Shown here in pieces: positions 7,586 through 12,547 of a DNA stretch of 13,698 bases; within the stretch, counting starts at the first letter, position 1; each line of letters opens with the position of its first letter. This DNA comes from Acetobacteraceae bacterium (GTDB taxonomy: Bacteria > Pseudomonadota > Alphaproteobacteria > Zavarziniales > Zavarziniaceae): NCBI GenBank assembly GCA_947379865.1, contig CANCOY010000096.1:1-13698 (forward strand), in the 5' to 3' direction. The position numbers were made by a program, and so were the translations under genes. Below the pieces are notes generated by a model. That model saw only the letters and a program-made list of their open reading frames with translations. It was not told where the DNA came from and did not search any database.

Positions 7586-7930
7586 CGGTGCCATATTGGC
7601 TGCGGGCTCCATGCGCTCATGAAGGACGCGCAAAACCTCGATCTGGCCTGGGCTGACGGATCTGAAGAAGAGGACATGAACGGGCGATGCCACAGGTGCG
7701 GCCGTGCTTTCCCGGCGACCATGCCGGATATGAAAGCTTCGCAGACCCTCGATAATCTGGCCCTGGTCTCTGGTCAGTAGTCCATAGGGATCTGCCGCAA
7801 TCCGGCGCAGCGATGCAACAAGCAAGGTGCTATAGCGCTTACGCGCGTCTGCACCAAAGCGCAGCTCGCTTGTTCGCAATAGTGAAGTAATGTCAGCCTT
7901 TGCTGGGCCGGAAAGCCGGTAGCGGGCCAC
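7574..7930 (-). CDS. RelE/ParE-superfamily toxin (118 aa)
   Basis: Toxin member of a type II toxin-antitoxin pair. The N-terminus MARYRLSGPAKADI and the centre (RIAADPYGLLTRDQ...GLRSFHIRHGRR) match the RelE/ParE fold: two N-terminal helices, then a sheet. The C-terminal part holds VHVLFFRS and IEVLRVLHERM, the usual last strands and helix. It starts at a GTG only three bases after the antitoxin stop codon, with no strong ribosome binding site of its own, so it is probably translated by coupling to the antitoxin. ParE proteins usually poison DNA gyrase while RelE proteins cleave mRNA; the sequence favours ParE-like because of the ParD-like partner, but the target is inferred. Base composition is less GC-rich than the housekeeping genes, in keeping with horizontal origin. 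Confidence 0.82.
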   Translation of the reverse strand: MARYRLSGPAKADITSLLRTSELRFGADARKRYSTLLVASLRRIAADPYGLLTRDQGQIIEGLRSFHIRHGRRESTAAPVASPVHVLFFRSVSPGQIEVLRVLHERMEPAANMAPHTD

Positions 7931-7933
7931 CGG

Positions 7934-8200
7934 TCACGGCGCCTCGGCAATACCGGCAAAAAAGGTTTCCAGATCGGCGTCTGCGACCTCGGTAAAATCG
8001 CCACGGGCGATTGCATCCGCGCCAGCCCTTATCTGGTTGCGCAGGTGCTCGATCCTGAGGTCATCTTCCTGAATGCGTTGAAGCAGACCACGCAACGCAT
8101 CGTGAACCGCATCGCTGGCGTTCTGATAACGGCCAGAAGCCACCATCTGCGTGACGAACGCTTCCTGCTCGGGTGTAAGGCTGACGCTTAGGGTGGGCAT
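7934..8200 (-). CDS. ParD-like antitoxin (88 aa)
   Basis: Antitoxin and autorepressor for the toxin gene that follows. The N-terminal half (MPTLSVSLTPEQEAFVTQMVASGRYQ, then NASDAVHDALRGL) is the ribbon-helix-helix DNA-binding region typical of ParD: a short beta strand, a helix, the G-R-Y-x-N-A-S-D turn and a second helix. The acidic C-terminal half (about residues 45-88, with DADLETFFAGI) is the part that usually wraps the toxin. The ATG at 8200 is preceded by GGGAG at good spacing and by a clear sigma70 promoter. Expected regulation is autorepression by the toxin-antitoxin complex at that promoter. The family assignment is strong; the exact subfamily name is less certain. Confidence 0.87.
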   Translation of the reverse strand: MPTLSVSLTPEQEAFVTQMVASGRYQNASDAVHDALRGLLQRIQEDDLRIEHLRNQIRAGADAIARGDFTEVADADLETFFAGIAEAP

Positions 8201-8223
8201 GACACTCTCCCTTTGGGACCTCT

Positions 8224-8252
8224 ACTATACGGCCGCCGCCAAGGCCTGCCAA
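8224..8252 (-). promoter_or_regulatory. Sigma70-type promoter of the parDE-like pair
   Basis: On the minus strand TTGGCA (8252-8247) and TATAGT (8229-8224) are separated by exactly 17 bases; each hexamer is one mismatch from consensus. Transcription would begin near 8217, giving a leader of about 17 bases that carries the GGGAG ribosome binding site before the ATG at 8200. The antitoxin operator is expected to overlap this site, but I see no obvious palindrome in it. Confidence 0.75.
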
Positions 8253-8283
8253 CAATTTCCGCCCGCGCATTTATCAAGGCGGC

Positions 8284-8307
8284 GGGCCTTGTCGACCTGT
8301 CGGCCCG
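8284..8307. repeat. 24-base dispersed repeat, copy 1 (upstream of the MATE gene)
   Basis: This 24-mer recurs at 10020-10043 with one substitution (C at 8297, T at 10033). It has short complementary ends (GGGCC and GGCCC) and an off-centre GTCGAC. The similarity stops at the repeat edges. This copy is in non-coding DNA between parD and the MATE gene. Confidence 0.75.
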
Positions 8308-8358
8308 ATGGGTGGCGGTGCTTGGGAGGCACTCACCTTGCTGGCCAAGTTGAACCTT

Positions 8359-8376
8359 GGTAAGTCGGTACTTACC
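8359..8376. promoter_or_regulatory. Perfect palindrome upstream of the MATE gene, probable TetR-type operator
   Basis: GGTAAGT (8359-8365) and ACTTACC (8370-8376) are exact reverse complements around four bases. The size and symmetry are those of operators bound by TetR/AcrR-family repressors, which commonly control drug efflux genes. It lies 29 bases before the MATE start and just downstream of TTGAAC (8350-8355), a possible -35 box; the matching -10 box is not clear. No TetR gene is visible in the window, so the regulator would act from elsewhere. Confidence 0.55.
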
Positions 8377-8405
8377 TGATCAATGTTGACCGAGGAGACG
8401 TTCGG

Positions 8406-9755
8406 GTGCGCGGGCGATTGGCGAAGACTGCGGTTCTGGCGCAGGTGCCGGCAATCCTGGGCCTGGCCGCCCCCATCGTCATGGGCCTTGCGGCCTCAAT
8501 GCTGATCGGCGTGACGGATTCCATCATGCTGGCCCCGCTGGGACCTGTGCCACTGGCGGCCGTGGGGCTTACCGGGGCGGTCGCCGTCCTTTTTTATGCG
8601 GCAATCTATGGTCTGATCTCTGCGCTTTCGGTGCGGATCGGTGCTGCCTGGGGGGCGGGCGAAGGGCGGCGGATATCCTTGATCCTGCGCTCCGGACTGG
8701 CGCTGGGGTTGTTGGTTGGCATAGGCAGCGCGGTGGTCATGGCGGCGCTCTGGCTTGTGCTGCCGCTGTTGGACCAGCCGGGCGAGGTGATTGCAGCCAT
8801 GCCGGGATACTGGTTCTTCATCTGCGCCTATCTGGTTCCCTATGCGGTGCTTACCGCCTTCAAATGTGCCTTCGAGGCGGTCGACCGACCCTGGCTTGCG
8901 ACCGGCTTTGCCTTCCTCGCCGTGGCGATCAACGTGCCGCTGAACTATGTGCTGATCTGGGGCGTTGGCCCCTTCCCACAACTGGGACTGACGGGCGCAG
9001 GGATTGCCTCCTTTCTGTCCGAAGCCTTGGCTCTGGGAGGCGCGTTTCTGTGGTGGCTCTATGCGCCCTCCATGCGGCGGCTGCGTTTGCGCCGCAGCGT
9101 TGAGGCACGCGACATGGGGCTCACCTTTCGTGAGGGGGTGCCCCTTGGGGCCATGTACATCGTCGAAAGCGCTTCTTTCAGCGTGGCGACATTCCTGATC
9201 GGCGGCTTTGGCACGGTTGCCCTGGCGGCAAACCAGGTGGCGCAGTCCATTGGCGGGTTTCTCTATATGCTGCCTTTGGGTGTGGCAGGGGCGGTGGCGA
9301 TCCGCGTGGCACAGGAGCGGGGCGCCGGGAATGCTGCGGCGCTGCGCCCGATCGCGCTGGCCGCTGTTCTGGTTGCGGCGATATGGCTGATAGGCGCGGC
9401 GTTGCTTCTGGGGCTCAAGGGAGAGGCCATTGCGCGGCTGGTCATCGACGATCCAGAGGTGGTCGCGGTGGCGGCGGCGATCTTCCTTGTCTTTGCGCCC
9501 ATGCAATTATCTGATTCCGTGCAGTCCGCCATGCTCGGTGCCCTGCGCGGGCTTTCCGACACGGCCTGGCCTGCCACCATATCAGCCATCGCCTATTGGC
9601 CTGTGGCCCTGCCACTGGGCTGGATGCTGGCCCATTGGGGCGGCATGGGGCCAGCGGGCATCTGGGCCGGGTTCATTCTCGCCCTCGTCGGAGCGGCCCT
9701 GGCGCTGACCCTTCGCTTCTGGCGCAAGACGGCTGCGCTGACGATGCGCCATTAG
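8406..9755 (+). CDS. MATE-family multidrug/toxin efflux transporter (449 aa)
   Basis: Inner-membrane antiporter of the MATE (NorM-like) family, expected to export cationic drugs or toxic metabolites in exchange for Na+ or H+. About twelve hydrophobic helices are spread over the length. The N-terminus (PAILGLAAPIVMGLAASMLIGVTDSIML) matches the family opening, in which the first helix contains a proline and a T-D pair. The segment ALGALRGLSDTAWP about 50-70 residues before the end is the equivalent repeat in the C-terminal half. At 449 residues it has the usual length. The GTG at 8406 is chosen because GAGGAG at 8392-8397 stands eight bases upstream. It is a single-gene unit with a palindromic putative operator upstream and the convergent metallopeptidase gene downstream. 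The substrate cannot be told from sequence. Confidence 0.9.
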   Translation: MRGRLAKTAVLAQVPAILGLAAPIVMGLAASMLIGVTDSIMLAPLGPVPLAAVGLTGAVAVLFYAAIYGLISALSVRIGAAWGAGEGRRISLILRSGLALGLLVGIGSAVVMAALWLVLPLLDQPGEVIAAMPGYWFFICAYLVPYAVLTAFKCAFEAVDRPWLATGFAFLAVAINVPLNYVLIWGVGPFPQLGLTGAGIASFLSEALALGGAFLWWLYAPSMRRLRLRRSVEARDMGLTFREGVPLGAMYIVESASFSVATFLIGGFGTVALAANQVAQSIGGFLYMLPLGVAGAVAIRVAQERGAGNAAALRPIALAAVLVAAIWLIGAALLLGLKGEAIARLVIDDPEVVAVAAAIFLVFAPMQLSDSVQSAMLGALRGLSDTAWPATISAIAYWPVALPLGWMLAHWGGMGPAGIWAGFILALVGAALALTLRFWRKTAALTMRH

Positions 9756-9774
9756 CCCGCATGGGCAAGGGATA

Positions 9775-9799
9775 GCCAAGCCGCAGGGCCGGGCTTGCC
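9775..9799. terminator. Weak hairpin between convergent MATE and metallopeptidase genes
   Basis: CAAGCC (9777-9782) and GGCTTG (9792-9797) can pair around a 9-base GC-rich loop in the short gap between convergent genes. Its position suits a bidirectional terminator, but there is no T tract on either side, so this is a weak call. Confidence 0.3.
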
Positions 9800-9806
9800 G
9801 ATTGTC

Positions 9807-10319
9807 CTATGAGCCTTGGGCGTTACGGCCATGGGCGGGGTGGGCCGGGAGGCCGAGGCGGATGCGCATGGCGGCGGGGGAGACGATCAGGCGCTTGGCC
9901 AATTCGTCCGGGTCTGTCACGCCCGATGCCTGAAGGCGGGCGATGGTCTGTTCTGGCATCAGCAGGTTGGCGGCAACATTATTGGCCTGGCGTTCATGCA
10001 CCGGGAGCACGTTTGGATTGGGCCTTGTCGACTTGTCGGCCCGGTAGGCCCGCGTATCGCCAACACCCTCACCCACCAGATCGCGGTGATAGATGTAATG
10101 CGCCAGTTCATGGGCCGCCGTGAACCGCTGCCGCGTCACGGCATGGCCCCGGTTGATGGCAATGGCATAGGTGCCATCAAATCGGCGCTCGATCCAGCCA
10201 GAGATGTCGTCATTCATGGGGCGGAAAGAATAAGCAGTCCCGAACGCGTCCAGGATTTCCCAGATCGCCACCGGTACGCCATCGCGATAGGGCTTCAGGA
10301 TCTTGAAGTGATGGCTCAT
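9807..10319 (-). CDS. ImmA/IrrE-type zinc metallopeptidase (170 aa)
   Basis: Small zinc-dependent peptidase of the ImmA/IrrE (COG2856) type. Members cleave HTH repressors, as ImmA does in ICEBs1 and IrrE/PprI does in Deinococcus, or act as the toxin-like partner of Xre antitoxins. The HExxH motif is intact at residues 70-74 (HELAH), with a likely third ligand in HERQANNVAANLLMP (E109), as in the family. The C-terminal part (SGVTDPDELAKRLIVSPAAMRIRL) is the short helical region that packs on the core. The ATG at 10319 has an excellent AGGAGG (10330-10325) that overlaps the stop of the upstream small gene, so the two form an operon. There is no neighbouring XRE-type repressor, which is unusual. 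One copy of the 24-base repeat lies in frame inside this gene (residues 93-100, RADKSTRP). Confidence 0.87.
   Translation of the reverse strand: MSHHFKILKPYRDGVPVAIWEILDAFGTAYSFRPMNDDISGWIERRFDGTYAIAINRGHAVTRQRFTAAHELAHYIYHRDLVGEGVGDTRAYRADKSTRPNPNVLPVHERQANNVAANLLMPEQTIARLQASGVTDPDELAKRLIVSPAAMRIRLGLPAHPAHGRNAQGS
10020..10043. repeat. 24-base dispersed repeat, copy 2 (inside the metallopeptidase gene)
   Basis: It matches 8284-8307 at 23 of 24 positions in the same orientation. It sits in the coding region of the ImmA/IrrE-like gene and is read in frame on the minus strand without disturbing the HExxH core or the downstream ligand motif. Confidence 0.75.
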
Positions 10320-10328
10320 GGCTGCCTC

Positions 10329-10652
10329 CTATCCAACCTCATTTCCAATCTCGTCGGCCGCGTCTGCCTGAGCGTCAGATTGTGAAACCGAAGACAGTCG
10401 CTGAACAGACTGGCGAATGATCTTTGGCGCTTCATCCCTGAGCCATTCATCAACACGCGCCTGCGCCTCCCTTTGGGGAATCTTGCGCGCAGAATTCTTC
10501 ACCTGCCACGACAAGTAGGAGCCGAACCCCCAGGCCGCAAGCACCGAATTCCACGCAAAGGGGTTTGCCAGCGCATCCCAGTTCCACGCTAGGGGACAGG
10601 CGGCGGGACCCGTGGGCACGGTCGATGATGGGCGGCCGCTCAACATCCACAT
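10329..10652 (-). CDS. Small hypothetical protein with one probable membrane helix (107 aa)
   Basis: I do not recognise the family. The convincing part is from about residue 25 on: a Trp-rich hydrophobic stretch (NPFAWNSVLAAWGFGSYLSWQVK, about 30-52) that could be one membrane helix, then a basic and amphipathic tail (ARKIPQREAQARVDEWLRDEAPKIIRQSV) and an Ala/Asp-rich end. The stop codon overlaps the strong ribosome binding site of the metallopeptidase gene, so the two are almost certainly co-expressed. The start is uncertain: the ATG at 10652 has only AAGG abutting it. Another frame opens at an ATG at 10680 (MVKLIAFFKDVDVE...) and reads plausibly for some 20-40 residues before giving way, so a frameshift joining the two frames is possible. 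Its promoter must overlap the FitAB operator at 10663-10690. Confidence 0.5.
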   Translation of the reverse strand: MWMLSGRPSSTVPTGPAACPLAWNWDALANPFAWNSVLAAWGFGSYLSWQVKNSARKIPQREAQARVDEWLRDEAPKIIRQSVQRLSSVSQSDAQADAADEIGNEVG

Positions 10653-10654
10653 CC

Positions 10655-10690
10655 TTGAAAAATGCTATCAGTTTCACCATTATGATAGCA
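10655..10690 (+). promoter_or_regulatory. fitAB promoter with FitAB operator (TGCTATCA-N12-TGATAGCA)
   Basis: TGCTATCA (10663-10670) and TGATAGCA (10683-10690) are perfect inverted repeats separated by 12 bases. From memory, the gonococcal FitAB complex binds an operator with these half-sites and this spacing. A -35-like TTGAAA (10655-10660) stands 17 bases before CATTAT (10678-10683), so bound FitAB would cover the -10 region and repress. The site also lies directly upstream of the divergent small hypothetical gene and may control that operon too. Confidence 0.8.
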
Positions 10691-10718
10691 GGTGGATCAA
10701 TAAGGGGAGATCGCGGTC

Positions 10719-10970
10719 ATGGCTGCCGTTACCATTCGCAACCTGCCTGATGAAGTCCATCGCGCCTTGAAGGCGCGCGCGGCGCAGAACCATCGCAGTG
10801 CCGAAGCCGAGATTCGCGCGATCCTGGAGGCGGCCGTGCGGCCGCCGGACCGGCTGCTTCTGGGTACTGCTATTTCGAACTTGAGCCGCAAGTTCGGGCT
10901 TACCAATGCCGACTTTGAAGCCCTTGAAGACGTCCGCGACAAAACACCGGCCGAACCAATGCGTTTCTGA
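10719..10970 (+). CDS. fitA: FitA-like ribbon-helix-helix antitoxin (83 aa)
   Basis: Antitoxin and DNA-binding partner of the PIN toxin that follows. The N-terminus (VTIRNLPDEVHRALKARAAQNHRSAEAEIRAILEAAV, residues 4-40) is a classic RHH domain of the FitA type, with the beta strand supplying base contacts and a toxin-binding C-terminal tail from about 41 to 83. AGGGGAG (10703-10709) is nine bases before the ATG at 10719. The stop overlaps the toxin start by one base (TGATG), so the genes are coupled. The inverted repeat just upstream has the FitAB operator half-sites, which supports the FitA name over a generic CopG/VapB label. In Neisseria, FitAB slows intracellular replication and trafficking; elsewhere it works as an ordinary type II system. 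Confidence 0.88.
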   Translation: MAAVTIRNLPDEVHRALKARAAQNHRSAEAEIRAILEAAVRPPDRLLLGTAISNLSRKFGLTNADFEALEDVRDKTPAEPMRF

Positions 10971-11392
10971 TGATCCTGCTTGACACCAATGTTATCTCCG
11001 AGGCCATGAAGCCTTCGCCAGATCCGGCAGTTCACGCTTGGTTTAATGCACAACCTGTTCACACTCTTTATCTCTCCAGCATTACCATTGCAGAACTGAT
11101 GTTCGGCATTGGTGCTCTTCCCAAGGGCAAGCGGCGAGAGGGGATGTCAAAGACCCTTGATGGCACGCTGCTGCTGTTCGCAAACCGGATCCTGACGTTC
11201 GATATCCATGCTGCCCACTGTTATGCAGATCTCGCTGTAAAGGCGCGTGTTGCGGGGCGGGGATTTCCCACGCCAGACGGCTACATCGCCGCCATCGCGG
11301 CGGCGCATGATTTTGTCGTGGCCTCCCGTGATGGCAGTGCCTTTCGGGCCGCCGGCCTCGTGGTGATTAACCCATGGACCGTTGCAAGCTGA
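10970..11392 (+). CDS. fitB: FitB/VapC-type PIN-domain ribonuclease toxin (140 aa)
   Basis: PIN-domain endoribonuclease, the toxin of the pair with FitA; Mg2+-dependent RNA cleavage is expected. The four acidic residues of the PIN active site are visible: D5 in LLDTNVIS, E42 in ITIAELMFGI, D103 in TPDGYIAAIA and D121 in SRDGSAF. The segment GFPTPDGYIAAIAAAHDFVVASRD closely resembles FitB proteins, and 140 residues is the normal length. It starts with an ATG that shares its A with the fitA TGA stop, giving tight coupling. All catalytic residues are intact, so the toxin is probably active and must be held by FitA. It is followed by a G/C-rich hairpin before the next gene. Confidence 0.92.
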   Translation: MILLDTNVISEAMKPSPDPAVHAWFNAQPVHTLYLSSITIAELMFGIGALPKGKRREGMSKTLDGTLLLFANRILTFDIHAAHCYADLAVKARVAGRGFPTPDGYIAAIAAAHDFVVASRDGSAFRAAGLVVINPWTVAS

Positions 11393-11441
11393 CCATCGGG
11401 CCCAAAGGGAGCCCCCTCCCCCTGCCTTGATCTCAACCGCC

Positions 11442-11463
11442 GCCCCCATCATGGTGGGGGGGC
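11442..11463 (+). terminator. GC-rich hairpin after fitB
   Basis: CCCCCA (11443-11448) can pair with TGGGGG (11455-11460) around a 6-base loop, followed by GGCTTT. It lies about 50 bases after the fitB stop and 14 bases before the next start. It may be a weak terminator for fitAB, or a leader structure that partly hides the G-rich ribosome binding region of the reductase gene. The short T run makes the call tentative. Confidence 0.4.
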
Positions 11464-11476
11464 TTTGGGGGTGCAG

Positions 11477-12490
11477 ATGAGCGGATTGATCGAGACAGAT
11501 ATTGCCATCGTGGGCGCAGGCCCGACGGGGCTGTTTGCCGTCTTTGAGGCGGGCATGCTGAAGATGCGCTGTGTGGTGATCGATACGCTGCCGGCGGTGG
11601 GCGGTCAGTGTGCGGCGCTCTATCCCGAAAAACCGATTTACGACATTCCCGGCCACCCCCGCATCGATGCCCAGGCGCTGGTGGACCAATTGGTTGAGCA
11701 GGCCGCCCCCTTTGCGCCGCACTATCTGCTGGACCAGCAGGTGATGGCGCTGGGTGCCCAAGATGGCGGCTGGCGGCTGACCACCTCTGGCGGGCAACAG
11801 GTGCAGGCCCGCGCCGTGATCGTGGCGGCGGGCGCCGGGGCCTTTGGGCCAAATCGTCCGCCGCTCGACGGCATCGAGGCCTTTGAGGGCAGCAGCGTCC
11901 ACTACATGGTGGGCAAGCGCGAGGCCTATCGCGGCAAGCGGGTGGTGATCGCCGGCGGCGGCGATTCAGCCGTCGACTGGGCCATCAGCCTGGCCGAGGT
12001 GGCGGCCCATGTGGCGGTGGTACACCGCCGGCCAAAGTTCCGCGCCGCCCCCGAAAGCACCGACCGGCTGGACCGCATGGCCCGCGAAGGCCTGATCGAA
12101 CTGGTGGTGCCCTATCAGCTGGCCGGGCTGGAGGGTGCCAATGGCCAGCTTTCAGGCGTGCGCGTCGCCACCCTCGACGGCGTGGAAAAAGTGGTGCCGG
12201 CCGATGTGCTGCTGCCCTTCTTTGGCCTTGCCATGACCCTTGGCCCCATTGCCGACTGGGGTCTTGATCTTGAGCGCGGCCACATCAGGGTGGAACCGGC
12301 AACGCTGGCCACCAACACGCCCGGCATCTTTGCCGTGGGCGACATCGCCAGCTATCCCGGCAAGCTGAAGCTGATCCTGTCAGGCTTTTCGGAGGCCGCG
12401 ATGGCCTGCCACGCCATTCACCCGCTGGTGCACCCGGACACCGCCCTCCACTTCGAATATTCCACCTCGCGCGGCGTTCCCGCCGCGTAA
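11477..12490 (+). CDS. Ferredoxin/flavodoxin-NADP+ reductase, thioredoxin-reductase-like type (337 aa)
   Basis: FAD enzyme that passes electrons between NADPH and ferredoxin or flavodoxin, of the bacterial TrxR-like FNR class (YumC type). The FAD-binding GxGxxG is IVGAGPTGL at 11-19, the NADPH-binding motif is GGGDSAVDWA at 160-169, and the second FAD motif is TPGIFAVGDI at 281-290. The dithiol CxxC that thioredoxin reductases carry just before the NADPH domain is absent, which separates it from TrxB. At 337 residues the length is right, and the C-terminal extension after 310 ending near the FAD ring is typical. The ATG at 11477 is favoured, with a G-rich stretch ahead, over an in-frame TTG at 11465. 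It lies 57 bases before the ars operon but is probably a separate unit, since that operon has its own promoter. Confidence 0.92.
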   Translation: MSGLIETDIAIVGAGPTGLFAVFEAGMLKMRCVVIDTLPAVGGQCAALYPEKPIYDIPGHPRIDAQALVDQLVEQAAPFAPHYLLDQQVMALGAQDGGWRLTTSGGQQVQARAVIVAAGAGAFGPNRPPLDGIEAFEGSSVHYMVGKREAYRGKRVVIAGGGDSAVDWAISLAEVAAHVAVVHRRPKFRAAPESTDRLDRMAREGLIELVVPYQLAGLEGANGQLSGVRVATLDGVEKVVPADVLLPFFGLAMTLGPIADWGLDLERGHIRVEPATLATNTPGIFAVGDIASYPGKLKLILSGFSEAAMACHAIHPLVHPDTALHFEYSTSRGVPAA

Positions 12491-12511
12491 AGGGGCATGA
12501 TCGGGTCTTAC

Positions 12512-12547
12512 TTGCGTGCGCCCTTATATTTCGATAATACTCGAATC
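12512..12547 (+). promoter_or_regulatory. ars promoter with ArsR-type operator
   Basis: TTCGA (12530-12534) and TCGAA (12541-12545) form a perfect inverted repeat with a 6-base spacer, typical of ArsR sites. Within it lies GATAAT (12533-12538), a near-consensus -10 box, with TTGCGT (12512-12517) 15 bases upstream as a short-spaced -35. Transcription would start within a few bases of the ATG at 12548, so the transcript may be leaderless. Binding of ArsR here would block the -10 region. Confidence 0.6.

Noticed and set aside
8350..8390. A full sigma70 promoter for the MATE gene
   Set aside because: TTGAAC is an acceptable -35 box, but no hexamer at 16-18 bases resembles a -10 box, so only the palindrome is reported.
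8496..9506. A 336-codon minus-strand frame opposite the MATE gene
   Set aside because: His/Arg/Gln-rich shadow without motifs; the MATE frame has a good RBS and membrane helices.
12497..12547. Upstream ATG extending ArsRC by 17 residues
   Set aside because: The ribosome binding site would be one base from the ATG, the extra residues are not ArsR-like, and the extension would include the operator and -10 box.
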